Assembly: GCF_011751945.2 (NCBI RefSeq)
Contig: NZ_CP064951.1
Span: forward strand, 310,001-374,000
Direction of reading: 5' to 3'
From: Actinomyces sp. zg-332
GTDB taxonomy: Bacteria; Actinomycetota; Actinomycetes; Actinomycetales; Actinomycetaceae
DNA: 64,000 bases
A program made the position numbers and the translations under genes. The notes under the pieces are model-generated. The model was not told where the DNA came from. It worked only from the letters and a program-made list of their open reading frames with translations, and did not search any database. This document shows, piece by piece, positions 1 through 8,479 of this stretch; positions within the stretch are counted from its first letter, which is position 1, and every line of letters starts with the position of its first letter.

Positions 1-310
1 TAAAGTATTAATTGTTTATAAAGAATAAATAGTTGTGGATGTAGAATAAATAAAATATATAATGTAAAAAATATATAGAGATTTTATAACAAAAACACCA
101 CGGCGAGTCTCGTGTGCTAAAAAGACATAGATAAACTACTTAAATTAGTAGAATACCTCCAAATTTTAAAATAGAATGTGTAAATTTTAAAAGTAATTTG
201 TATATAAGATTTTCGCTAAAATACGATATAAAAATATTGCAAAAAAGGTAGCGCAAACGCCAGATACGTTTAACGTATATATAGATATTTAGTTTAATGA
301 TGCTGTGTTC
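1..310. other. Noncoding left edge
   Basis: AT-rich sequence with no convincing reading frame, RNA gene or repeat. It lies downstream of the minus-strand folate gene that ends at 311. No clear terminator hairpin was found here, and a gene lying mostly beyond the left edge cannot be excluded. Confidence 0.5.
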
Positions 311-901
311 TTAGAACCACTTAGTTTTCTTTAAAGAAATACCATCGTATATGTGTGTCATTTTTATGTCGTGACTTTCTTGAGGAATTATGCCTTGTTC
401 AGGTACTTCCCAATCATATACGGTTGCTATAAGTGATATATTTTCCTGAGCATATAACAAAGCCTGATCGTACCAGCCTCCACCTTGGCCCAGACGTACT
501 CCCTTGTTATCGCAGGCTAAAGCAGGAACTATAATTGCTTGGGCTTCTTCAATTGCCTCAGCGTCTAATATTTCAGTGTCACATACGGAAGGAACTTTGC
601 CTGGACCGTTGCTTAGTAAAGCAGCTCCAGCTGTGTATTCACTCCATTTTGGATACTTACCATTAGAAATTGAAGGTACAATTATTTTTACGCCTTTATT
701 AGATAAGAAATCTAGCAGTTGTACTGTAGGAGGTTCTATCCCGTATGATAAATAAGCTCCTACACACTTAAAATTTTTCAATTGTGTGCCAAGACTTTTT
801 ATCATTGAACTACCATAAGAATAAGCTACATGTTGGGCATATTTTGCCCTTTTACTCTTATAATGTTGGCGTAGTTCAGCCTTAGTTTGTTGTACTGACA
901 T
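311..901 (-). CDS. 5-formyltetrahydrofolate cyclo-ligase family protein
   Basis: This 196-residue protein matches the 5-formyltetrahydrofolate cyclo-ligase (MTHFS) family, which converts 5-formyl-THF to 5,10-methenyl-THF with ATP in the cytoplasm. The glycine-rich substrate/ATP motif LGQGGGWYDQ is visible near residue 140, and the N-terminus carries the basic Q-x-K-x-x-L-R start typical of the family. Length is normal. The ATG at 901 is preceded by a good AAGGAG ribosome site. The gene is divergent from galU across about 90 bases, as in the conserved actinobacterial cluster that also holds galU, glp, a GNAT gene and sepX/glpR. The role is inferred from the family; nothing in the gene looks broken. 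Confidence 0.9.
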   Translation of the reverse strand: MSVQQTKAELRQHYKSKRAKYAQHVAYSYGSSMIKSLGTQLKNFKCVGAYLSYGIEPPTVQLLDFLSNKGVKIIVPSISNGKYPKWSEYTAGAALLSNGPGKVPSVCDTEILDAEAIEEAQAIIVPALACDNKGVRLGQGGGWYDQALLYAQENISLIATVYDWEVPEQGIIPQESHDIKMTHIYDGISLKKTKWF

Positions 902-991
902 ACACGTCTCCTTGATATTTTAAACAATATTTTAGCAAAATATAGTAATAAATGTTCGTATTATGTTATTTCCTACATTAACCTTAAGGGT

Positions 992-1906
992 ATGAATAGT
1001 AAGATTTCGAAAATTAAGCATGCAGTTATTCCAGCTGCTGGGCGTGGAACTAGGTTTTTACCAGCCACTAAAGTAATGCCTAAAGAGATGTTGCCTATAG
1101 TTGATAAACCAGGCATTCAGTACGTTATTGAAGAAGCATCTAGTTGTGGTATCAAAGACTTATTACTGATAACGCGCTATGGAAAAAACTCTATTGAAGA
1201 CCATTTTGACTCAATTTCTGATTTAGAAGACGCTTTACAAGCTAAAGGTGATTTTGCAACTCTGGAGAAAATAACTAATACTGCTGCTGGTATTAAAGTT
1301 GCATCTGTTAGACAGGGTAGGCCACTTGGATTAGGACACGCTGTTTTGCAAGCGGCAGGACACATTGGAGATAATCCTTTTGCTGTAATGTTGCCAGACG
1401 ATCTTATGCACCCAGAAGATCCTGTATTAGAGCTGATGACACGTGTACATGAACGCCTTGGGGGAAGCGTTGTAGCATTGCTTGAAGTTACTCCGCAAGA
1501 AGCTACTGCTTATGGAAATGCTGATGTTGAAATAATAGATTTTAGTGAAGATTCACTTAAAGATCGTGTATTTGAAATTTCAGACTTAGTTGAAAAACCA
1601 TCTATATCTGAAGTCCGTTCAAAATATGCTGTGGTAGGACGCTACATTTTAGATCCTTCGGTTTTCAAAATTCTAGAAACTTTGCCTCCTGGCTGTGGTG
1701 GAGAAATTCAACTCACAGATGCCTTGAGTGTTATGGCCTCTAGACCGAAAGAAGAAGGTGGCGGTTTATATGGTGTAGTAATACGCGGTCGTCGTTTTGA
1801 TACTGGAACACCATATGGTTACTTGCAAACTATTGTTTCTTTGGCAGTTGAGAATGAAAACTTTGGTGAATCTTTTAATGCATGGCTGAAAGATTTTGTG
1901 AGGTGA
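992..1906 (+). CDS. galU: UTP-glucose-1-phosphate uridylyltransferase
   Basis: GalU makes UDP-glucose from UTP and glucose-1-phosphate for glycolipid, polysaccharide and glycogen-related pathways. The N-terminal nucleotidyltransferase signature is clear (AVIPAAGRGTRFLPATK, followed by a PKEMLPIVDKP stretch), and VEKP near residue 200 and GGEIQLTDA near residue 235 are also family motifs. At 304 residues it has the usual length. The ATG at 992 follows an AAGGGT ribosome site. Only a few bases separate its stop from the GTG of the next gene, so galU and glp are probably co-transcribed. Confidence 0.95.
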   Translation: MNSKISKIKHAVIPAAGRGTRFLPATKVMPKEMLPIVDKPGIQYVIEEASSCGIKDLLLITRYGKNSIEDHFDSISDLEDALQAKGDFATLEKITNTAAGIKVASVRQGRPLGLGHAVLQAAGHIGDNPFAVMLPDDLMHPEDPVLELMTRVHERLGGSVVALLEVTPQEATAYGNADVEIIDFSEDSLKDRVFEISDLVEKPSISEVRSKYAVVGRYILDPSVFKILETLPPGCGGEIQLTDALSVMASRPKEEGGGLYGVVIRGRRFDTGTPYGYLQTIVSLAVENENFGESFNAWLKDFVR

Positions 1907-1910
1907 TTTT

Positions 1911-3122
1911 GTGAAGTCTGTTGCTGAACATTTAGTTAATTGTTTAGATGCTGTTGGCCCACAGCCTGCTTTGGAGGTCTTACTTCCTGATGCTGCTGGC
2001 TGTATTCTAGCTGAAGACGTTAATGCTCCTTTTGACCTTCCTGTAGCTGACCTAGCCTCTTGTGATGGTTACGCTGTTATGAGTGCAGATTTGGTTGATG
2101 CGTCTTCAACTAGTCCTGTATTTTTAGAAGTGTTAGATGATGTGAATGCGGGAGATTTAGATCCAACTCGTATCGTTCAAGGTTCTAGCGTACATATTGC
2201 TTCTGGAGCCCCAATTCCAAGTGGCGCTGACGCTGTTGTTCCTATAGAGTTTACAGATCATGGACAAGCACGTGTAAGTGTTCGCACAACTGTAAAATCT
2301 GGGGATAATGTACGTCGTAGAGCAAGAGATGTTCAGGCAGGACAGATTCTTTTGAGCAAAGGTACTCGCCTAGGAGCACGACAAGTAGCATTACTAGCTG
2401 GTGTTGGACGTCACCGTGTTCAAGTACATCCCAGACCACGTGTTGTCGTAGTTTCTATTGGTGATGAGCTCGTTGAACCAGGACACATTAGTCAGCCAGG
2501 CAAAGTGTTTGATGCTAATGGTCATGCGCTTTCATGTGCTGTTTCAGATGCGGGGGCTGCAACTTTCCGTGTTGCTGCTGTTCCTGATGAGCGTGTCGCT
2601 TTGAGAAACGCGTTAGAAGACCAATTAGTTAGAGCTGACCTAATTATAACTACTGGTGGTCTTTCTTATGCTGCTGGTGATACTGTGAAGGAAGTTCTGG
2701 CTCCTTTAGGTAGTGTTCGTTTTGATAACGTTGCTATTGCTCCAGGTAGGCAGTTAGGTGTCGGACATTTAGAAGATGATACTCCAATTTTCTGTTTACC
2801 AGGTGATCCTGTAAGTGCGCAAGTTGCTTTTGAAGTGTTTGTGCGTCCGTCTTTGCGCAAAATGCAGGGCTGGGGTGACCTTTACCGAGCGAGCGTTGAG
2901 GCAAAAGTTACTTCAGGCTGGACTTCGCCTATTGGCAGACGTGAATTTATGCGTGTTAATTTGAGCGGTAATCCATCTGAAGGTTACATTGCAGAAGTTC
3001 AAGGTGAGCCTGATGAGTTGTTACTATCGACTATGGCTAGTTCAAATGCCTTAGCAGTTGTGCCGGAAAATGTTACAACTATAAATCCAGGTGACAAACT
3101 TGTATGCATGCTTTTGGATTAA
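1911..3122 (+). CDS. glp: MoeA/gephyrin-like protein (Glp)
   Basis: A 403-residue protein of the MoeA/gephyrin family. It shows the early DLPVADLASCDGYAV motif, the SGAPIPSGADAVVP segment, a MoCF-biosynthesis domain with ITTGGLSYAAGD, and the LPGDPVS motif near the end. Classical MoeA inserts molybdenum into molybdopterin. In Actinomycetota the copy next to galU has been described as Glp, a gephyrin-like partner of the cell-division membrane protein GlpR/SepX. The position directly after galU and two genes before a SepX/GlpR-like gene favours the division role. No other molybdenum-cofactor gene occurs in the window. The start is a GTG four bases after the galU stop. Confidence 0.85.
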   Translation: MKSVAEHLVNCLDAVGPQPALEVLLPDAAGCILAEDVNAPFDLPVADLASCDGYAVMSADLVDASSTSPVFLEVLDDVNAGDLDPTRIVQGSSVHIASGAPIPSGADAVVPIEFTDHGQARVSVRTTVKSGDNVRRRARDVQAGQILLSKGTRLGARQVALLAGVGRHRVQVHPRPRVVVVSIGDELVEPGHISQPGKVFDANGHALSCAVSDAGAATFRVAAVPDERVALRNALEDQLVRADLIITTGGLSYAAGDTVKEVLAPLGSVRFDNVAIAPGRQLGVGHLEDDTPIFCLPGDPVSAQVAFEVFVRPSLRKMQGWGDLYRASVEAKVTSGWTSPIGRREFMRVNLSGNPSEGYIAEVQGEPDELLLSTMASSNALAVVPENVTTINPGDKLVCMLLD

Positions 3123-3196
3123 TGTGAGTATCTGAATATATATTTTGTATCTCCTCCTATGAGTTTATATAATTAATGTAAGCTCAAGGAGGAGTT

Positions 3197-3910
3197 ATGT
3201 TTTTATCACGCTTGCGTTTTAAACGTTATTTAGATTCTTTTCCTGAACTGGTAGAAAATAACGTCGGGTTGCGTAATCTTGTGAAAAGTAGTCCGTTGGA
3301 TGAAAATGAGTGCCCTGATGAACTATCAGTGTCTTTGATGTCATATAAGGATTTTATTGACATTTTCGCCTTGAATAAGAAAAATAAAGCTTGGCTGGAT
3401 CAGTGGACTGTATGCCAACCTAAAGGATACATTTACTCCACGAATGATATTTTTAGCTTGTCTAATATTTTTTCTAATACAATTGATATTTATTTAAATC
3501 AAGTGCTTCAAGATAAAGGATACTTTTTTAAGATATCTTTAGATGGTAAGTTATGTGGATTTATATGCTTGAACGATGTTACTAGGGGAGCTTTGTGTTC
3601 TGCTAAAGTTGGGTATTGGATTGCTTACGAGTTTGCTGGGCGCAATATTATGCCAGTTGCATTAGCAATGTTGACTGATTTTTGTTTTGAGTATTTGCTT
3701 TTACATAGGGTGGAAGTAAATATATGTTGTGACAATTTGCCTAGTTTGAGGGTAGTGGAAAAACTTGGTTTTAATAGTGAAGGTAAGAGAAGTAAGTATA
3801 TCTTTGTAAATGGCAAATGGGCTGATCATTATTCATATGCGCTAACCGTTGAAGATGTTTGTTGCGGAGGTGTTTTAGCTAGATATGAGAATAGTTGTTC
3901 TTGTTTTTAG
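3197..3910 (+). CDS. GNAT-family acetyltransferase (RimJ/RimL-like)
   Basis: A 237-residue protein with a GNAT fold in its C-terminal two thirds. GYWIAYEFAGRNIMPVALA is the acetyl-CoA-binding region of RimJ/RimL-type N-acetyltransferases, and LHRVEVNICCDNLPSLRVVEKLGF is the conserved following helix-strand pair. These enzymes acetylate the N-terminal amino group of proteins such as ribosomal proteins. A very strong AGGAGG ribosome site at 3188 fixes the start. The gene sits between glp and a SepX/GlpR-like gene, the same neighbour order as in other actinobacteria. The actual substrate is unknown. Several cysteines cluster at the C-terminus, which is unusual but not diagnostic. Confidence 0.85.
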   Translation: MFLSRLRFKRYLDSFPELVENNVGLRNLVKSSPLDENECPDELSVSLMSYKDFIDIFALNKKNKAWLDQWTVCQPKGYIYSTNDIFSLSNIFSNTIDIYLNQVLQDKGYFFKISLDGKLCGFICLNDVTRGALCSAKVGYWIAYEFAGRNIMPVALAMLTDFCFEYLLLHRVEVNICCDNLPSLRVVEKLGFNSEGKRSKYIFVNGKWADHYSYALTVEDVCCGGVLARYENSCSCF

Positions 3911-4038
3911 CTTTGCTTGTAGATTGCTTGAAGTAATATAACCTTCTAAGGAATATTTATTTTTTCAGATATTTTACTATACTTATAAAATTTGTAATTA
4001 CATTCTTGTAATTTTATGCAACGCACCGTGTGAAATGA

Positions 4039-4066
4039 TTGACTTTTTCCTACTATATTCTAGTTT
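4039..4066 (+). promoter_or_regulatory. Candidate promoter of a leaderless sepX/glpR transcript
   Basis: TTGACT at 4039 and TAGTTT at 4061 are separated by 16 bases. Transcription from this pair would start at about 4073, which is exactly the GTG start codon, and no ribosome binding site lies upstream. A leaderless mRNA is therefore the simplest reading. Leaderless genes are common in actinobacteria. Confidence 0.4.
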
Positions 4067-4072
4067 TATAGT

Positions 4073-5068
4073 GTGGGAAATGTTGTTATACCTTTAGTGA
4101 TTGTAATTGTGTTGGGTGTTGCATATATTATTCCTCGCAAAGCAGTTAAAAATGATAAGATTGCTAATTCCCGTATAGAAGATCGTTTTTCTTCGGGAAT
4201 TAAAGTATTGGATACTAGTGCGAGATATGCTTCACCGATTGCTCAATGCTCATCTACACGCATTCACCCTCAAAACGACAGTAGTAGTTACTTGAGAAAT
4301 ACTAAGAAAACTGGATCCACCATGAAAAAAGTCTCTTCTCTGCGAATTAAGAATGCGAATGATATTCGTGTTATAGCTAGTTTAAAAGCAGATCATGCTG
4401 CTAAAAATTCTAAACGTGCGATTAAAGTGCGTGTTTTGACGGCAGCTATAGTACTAAGTATCTTGACTGCTTTTATTGTTTTAGGTGCTTATTTAGCTTC
4501 AGTTGTTTCTATATATTGGGTGTTGACTTCTTTTGTTACTACTATGGTAATCGGTGGATATACGCGTGTTATAGTTGCTAAAGATAAGCATGAAGCACTG
4601 GTAGAGAAGAAAAAAATTATCGCTTTGCAGAAAAAAGTTGCTATTTCAAAACAAAGCTCTGTTAAAGCTAAAACTAAGCTATCAGAGTCAGCTAAAACTA
4701 AATCATACAATGCTCAGCAAACTTATAGGAAACAAGATTCTGATGTAAGTATAAATACTGGTCTTGCAATATCTGAGGTTGATAACTTTCAAGATAGTAG
4801 TGTTGCTAACGCTACAGAAAACGACATTCAAGAAGTCGCTTCTAAATGGACAGCAACTCGTATCCCTACACCTTTATATGCCAGAACTGAGACACATAAA
4901 GTTTCTGTTGCTGTACATGAGGATATAGTTACTGGAGATGAGAAAACTCAAACTTATCGTCCAACAAAAGCTTCACCGATTGATAATGCTGTATCCACTG
5001 ATGAACTAGTTGAAAAGCAAGTACGTTTCAACTTAGAAGACGTTCTTCGTTCTCGTACAGCAGGTTAA
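4073..5068 (+). CDS. Divisome membrane protein, SepX/GlpR-like
   Basis: A 331-residue protein with one N-terminal transmembrane helix (about residues 4-20), a basic linker, and a pair of helices near residues 120-165. A long charged, low-complexity cytoplasmic tail follows. This layout, plus the position after glp and a GNAT gene, matches the actinobacterial SepX/GlpR family, a membrane receptor that recruits the gephyrin-like Glp to the septum. Sequence conservation in this family is low, so context carries much of the call. The GTG start has no ribosome site and lies at the predicted transcription start. An alternative is an unrelated actinobacterial membrane protein. Confidence 0.65.
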   Translation: MGNVVIPLVIVIVLGVAYIIPRKAVKNDKIANSRIEDRFSSGIKVLDTSARYASPIAQCSSTRIHPQNDSSSYLRNTKKTGSTMKKVSSLRIKNANDIRVIASLKADHAAKNSKRAIKVRVLTAAIVLSILTAFIVLGAYLASVVSIYWVLTSFVTTMVIGGYTRVIVAKDKHEALVEKKKIIALQKKVAISKQSSVKAKTKLSESAKTKSYNAQQTYRKQDSDVSINTGLAISEVDNFQDSSVANATENDIQEVASKWTATRIPTPLYARTETHKVSVAVHEDIVTGDEKTQTYRPTKASPIDNAVSTDELVEKQVRFNLEDVLRSRTAG

Positions 5069-5080
5069 TTTTTATATAAG

Positions 5081-5130
5081 TAAGACTCGTGGAAAATATT
5101 TATTTTTGTCCTACGAGTCTTATTGTTTTT
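5081..5130 (+). terminator. Rho-independent terminator after sepX/glpR
   Basis: An inverted repeat TAAGACTCGT at 5081 and ACGAGTCTTA ending at 5122 is followed by TTGTTTTT. It lies just after the stop at 5068 and closes the galU-glp-GNAT-sepX cluster. Confidence 0.75.
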
Positions 5131-5339
5131 AATATCATTAATATAGTTACCTCTTTTTAAATACTACTGAGTTATAAAAAGTGCTATTTTATTTTAGTCT
5201 TTGAATTTTTAAATATTTAACTCTTTATTTACTTTATGTATTTTGTTACTCGTATTTAATAAAAGGTGAGCTAGTAGTGAAATTCATAGTAAAAATTACT
5301 ATCCTTTTGAAAAGATAAACTAGCTTTAGTGTTTTATTT

Positions 5340-5903
5340 TTACATTGGCTTAGTTATTCCGGGAGGAGTATAGTTATCAATGAAAGTTTCTATTTCTTCT
5401 AAGGAATCTGAGAATAATATTTTTTCAAACTCATCTTGAAATAGGAAACCAGCTTCAACCATTTCTTTATACACATTTTGCATTGATGTATAAAAGTTAT
5501 CTATGTTATAGAAAATACATGGGTTATCATTTTTACCTATACGTGACCAAGAAACAACATCAGTAATTTCTTCTAGAGTTCCAGCACCCCCAGGCAAAGC
5601 TATAAATACATCGCCCAAATTGAACATTATATCTTTACGCTCAGCCATTGTTTCCACAGTAATTAGCTCAGAAATACCATCGTGACCAAGTTCTCTATCT
5701 TTCAAAAAAGTAGGAATAACACCTATTACTTTTCCTCCGTTTTCAAGCACTGCGTCAGCAATAGTTCCCATGAGCCCAGTGCTACCACCACCATAAACAA
5801 GAGTGTGGTTATTTTCGGCAATCCATTTACCTAAAGTTATTGCACTTTGCTTATGAAGAGGATTTACGCCAGAGTTTGCTCCACAATATACTGTTATATT
5901 CAT
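5340..5903 (-). CDS. LOG-family nucleotide 5'-monophosphate phosphoribohydrolase
   Basis: A 187-residue protein of the LOG (Lonely Guy) family. It shows the nucleotide-binding GGGSTGLMGTIADAVL motif near residue 40 and the family signature PGGAGTLEE near residue 107. Members cleave the ribose-base bond of nucleotide monophosphates, including cytokinin precursors; in bacteria without plant contact the physiological substrate is often unclear. Length is typical. The ATG at 5903 has a GGAGGT ribosome site eleven bases upstream. It is transcribed towards the sepX terminator and away from the small membrane gene at 6146. Confidence 0.9.
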   Translation of the reverse strand: MNITVYCGANSGVNPLHKQSAITLGKWIAENNHTLVYGGGSTGLMGTIADAVLENGGKVIGVIPTFLKDRELGHDGISELITVETMAERKDIMFNLGDVFIALPGGAGTLEEITDVVSWSRIGKNDNPCIFYNIDNFYTSMQNVYKEMVEAGFLFQDEFEKILFSDSLEEIETFIDNYTPPGITKPM

Positions 5904-6145
5904 ATTTAGTGCTGACCTCCACTTTTGTATTATTTAGAATATTCCATTATAGATATAAAACTATTATTATTGAAACTTTTGATTTTGCTTTGTTAAAAGC
6001 AGTGGCTGAATCTGTAGTTTTACAGGCTTATTTCCCTTACTTGTAACTCTAAGTATTTGTATATACAAACTTTGCTATAAGAGTATACTTAAATGAGTGG
6101 TTAGTAACATGTGTTTAAGGAGTCTTAGAAAATGTTTGGCGATTA

Positions 6146-6391
6146 ATGGCTTTTCTCCAAGAACATTTTCACTTTCTTTTTATTGGTATTAGCATATTCA
6201 CTATTATTGCTTGTATTTTTGACTGGAAATGGATGACGAGAATTGTATCGCCTGCAAAACTAAGCGGTATAAGGGCTTTTATTGAAGAACTTCATGGGGT
6301 AGAAGCAAGATATAAGTTTGAAAGATTCATTATTTTTGTTTGCGGGATTCTACTTTTATTTATAGGTGTCCTTTATTGGTTTTATAGCTAA
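6146..6391 (+). CDS. Small two-helix membrane protein, Imm17-like
   Basis: An 81-residue protein with two transmembrane helices (about 9-24 and 60-80) joined by a short charged segment containing FDWKWM. This pattern resembles the Imm17 family of predicted immunity proteins of polymorphic toxin systems; the assignment is by pattern recognition only. No toxin gene is adjacent. The start is odd: an AAGGAG site at 6117 is well spaced for the ATG at 6132, which opens a four-codon mini-frame ending in TAATG, and the ATG of that overlap (6146) starts this gene. Translation may therefore be coupled to the mini-cistron. Confidence 0.5.
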   Translation: MAFLQEHFHFLFIGISIFTIIACIFDWKWMTRIVSPAKLSGIRAFIEELHGVEARYKFERFIIFVCGILLLFIGVLYWFYS

Positions 6392-6479
6392 TATGTTTAT
6401 CGAGTACGGCTTAAATAAAAGAGATGAAACATAAAATAAGAGATAAATCTAAACTTTAGAATTATAGCGTTTAATAAAA

Positions 6480-6523
6480 CCTACTACTTACTTAATACGT
6501 TGCGGGTTGAAGTAAGTAGTAGG
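6480..6523. terminator. Bidirectional terminator between convergent genes
   Basis: A perfect 14-bp inverted repeat, CCTACTACTTACTT at 6480 and its complement ending at 6523, encloses a 16-base loop. The flanks are CAATTTT on the plus side and TTTTATT on the minus side. It separates the small membrane gene (plus) from the ABC permease gene (minus). Confidence 0.85.
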
Positions 6524-6535
6524 CAATTTTACTAG

Positions 6536-7231
6536 TTACTTTATTTTCTTTGATGTTTTAATAGTGAAAGATGTTAGAGCGAATAAAATGATTATCCAAA
6601 TTAATAAAATTACAAAACTAGTGTTACTAAAGTTAAACTTTCCATTAGTTAATTCGTTGAACGCACCGAGGAATGTGTATTGTATAAAAGTACCTATAGA
6701 CTTATTTAACTGAGAAAACATAGGTCCTAAAGCAATTATAAACATTATTGGTAGAGAGTTTACTTGTGCTTTGGATTGAGTATCTGATATGCCAGCTATA
6801 CACAAATAAATTAATATTGTAGCTAAACAAGTTAGTAAGACTACTGTAGTGTATTGTATATACATTCCAGATAAATCTACATCAGCTGTAAGTGGGAAAG
6901 CTATAGTTACTAAAATTGCGAAAAATATTGGATAAGCAATCGTTGATATTATATACTCGCTAGTTTTTACACCACTTAACATTAAAGTTTTAAGATTTTT
7001 CTTTTCTTTTTCTTCAGCAATTATTATAGAAATAGTAAGCCCAACAGACATAGCTATCGCCATAGACAAGCATAAAAACATTATGTATCTATTTGCCATA
7101 CCTTCAGGTTTCATAACGAATTTATACATAATTAGCATGGCATAGGGAAGTATGACTTGTATTAGTATATTTACGTTACTTTTTAAGATTTGAGTTCTAA
7201 GCCATAACAAGGCAGTTATTCTTCTATACAT
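6536..7231 (-). CDS. ABC-2 type transporter permease
   Basis: A 231-residue, strongly hydrophobic protein with about six predicted transmembrane helices and a cytoplasmic segment EEKEKKNLKTLMLSGVK. That segment is typical of ABC-2 permeases that pair with BcrA-like ATPases. Its ATG lies inside the end of the upstream ATPase gene (overlap of eight bases), which implies translational coupling. The pair probably exports a lipid, peptide or drug, but the substrate cannot be read from sequence. Confidence 0.8.
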   Translation of the reverse strand: MYRRITALLWLRTQILKSNVNILIQVILPYAMLIMYKFVMKPEGMANRYIMFLCLSMAIAMSVGLTISIIIAEEKEKKNLKTLMLSGVKTSEYIISTIAYPIFFAILVTIAFPLTADVDLSGMYIQYTTVVLLTCLATILIYLCIAGISDTQSKAQVNSLPIMFIIALGPMFSQLNKSIGTFIQYTFLGAFNELTNGKFNFSNTSFVILLIWIIILFALTSFTIKTSKKIK

Positions 7232-8060
7232 CTAATTTCGCACCTGTCAATTCTATAAAAATATCTTCTAAAGTAGGTTCGCATGAATGAATTGAGAAAA
7301 TATCTCTTGTGTCTAATGTTTTAAAGTCATCAAATGAGATAGTTTTCTCTGAAAAATCGTTGTAAGTAACTGTAAGAGTTTTTGAGTTATTATACTTTTG
7401 TATTATAGAACGAGGGTTTCCATACTCGATTAAACTTCCCTTATTTAGTAAAGCTAAATTGTCACACAATAATGTTGCTTCATGCATATCGTGTGTTGTT
7501 AGGAAAATTGTTGTTCCTTTAGCTTTTAGTTCCAGTAGTAACTCATGTATAGCTTTTGAAGTGGTTGGATCTAAACCACTTGTAGGTTCATCTAAAAACA
7601 AGATTTTAGGGGTGTTTATTAAGGCACGAGCAAGAAACATGCGTTGACGCATACCTGTTGATAACTTTTCTGCTATTACATTTTTACTTTCATCTAAGCG
7701 AACTTCTTTCAATATTTGTTCTACATGTGAGTTTGGAACTCCATAAAGTTTTCCGTAAATTAGCAAGTTTTTATACAGTGATATTTTTTCATAATAGCCC
7801 GATTGGTCGCTGACTATACCTATTTTTTCTAGGTCTACAGGAGAAAGTTTTGATGTATCTTTCCCCATGATTTCAGCACTACCTTTTTCATGAGAAAGCT
7901 GTCCTGTCAAAATATTTATCATTGTAGTTTTACCAGCACCAGAAGGACCTAAGAAACCAAAAATTTCACCTTCTTTGATTTCAAAACTAACTTTATTTAA
8001 AGCTATTTTATTTTCAAACGACTTTGAAATACCATTAGTTTTAATCATTATTTCATTCAT
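7224..8060 (-). CDS. ABC transporter ATP-binding protein
   Basis: An ABC ATPase of about 278 residues. It has Walker A GPSGAGKTT, the signature LSTGMRQRM, Walker B KILFLDEPTSGLD and the switch histidine in FLTTHD. The C-terminal extension ending in EPTLEDIFIELTGAKL is the usual tail of BcrA/DrrA-type exporters. The frame is open to 8102, but the ATG at 8060 begins directly before the conserved N-terminus, so I prefer it; the ATG at 8048 is also possible. It overlaps its permease partner and together they form a two-gene export system. Confidence 0.85.
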   Translation of the reverse strand: MNEIMIKTNGISKSFENKIALNKVSFEIKEGEIFGFLGPSGAGKTTMINILTGQLSHEKGSAEIMGKDTSKLSPVDLEKIGIVSDQSGYYEKISLYKNLLIYGKLYGVPNSHVEQILKEVRLDESKNVIAEKLSTGMRQRMFLARALINTPKILFLDEPTSGLDPTTSKAIHELLLELKAKGTTIFLTTHDMHEATLLCDNLALLNKGSLIEYGNPRSIIQKYNNSKTLTVTYNDFSEKTISFDDFKTLDTRDIFSIHSCEPTLEDIFIELTGAKLDV

Positions 8061-8102
8061 AAAGTACCTATAATGTGTTAAGTAGAATGAGTATGTAGTC
8101 AT

Positions 8103-8402
8103 ACTTATTATGTTGATTGTGATTTTCTATAATAATACAAATTCGTAAAAACATATTCAAGTTGGCCACAGTTTGTACACGTATACATCCTATGTTTAGA
8201 AAATATTAATATAGTGTATTTTAGCTTGCCCTGTTTTTTGAAGAGGAGATGGCTTTTAAGAAAAGAATGCAAAGTTGTTTGGAGACAGTAATTATTTATT
8301 CATACTTACTTTAAATTGAGATATTTTTATTATTTGTGTCTAGTTTTTAAATGTAAGACAGCCTTTGTTGTTAATAGGTAACAAGAGCGTATTATAAAAG
8401 AA
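8103..8402. other. Intergenic AT-rich spacer
   Basis: No reading frame, RNA gene or repeat was recognised. The promoter of the minus-strand ABC pair should lie near the left end of this stretch, but no convincing -35/-10 pair stood out. Confidence 0.4.
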
Positions 8403-8450
8403 GAAACTATACACGTAGCAATATGGATAAATAGTTACGTATATAGTTTC
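8403..8450 (-). terminator. Terminator of the glutathione synthetase gene
   Basis: GAAACTATACACGTA at 8403 pairs with TACGTATATAGTTTC ending at 8450, with one mismatch. On the minus strand it is followed by TTCTTTTAT. It lies 30 bases beyond the stop of the gene that ends at 8480. Confidence 0.7.
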
Positions 8451-8479
8451 TATATAAAATGTATTAGTTTGAAAAACTG

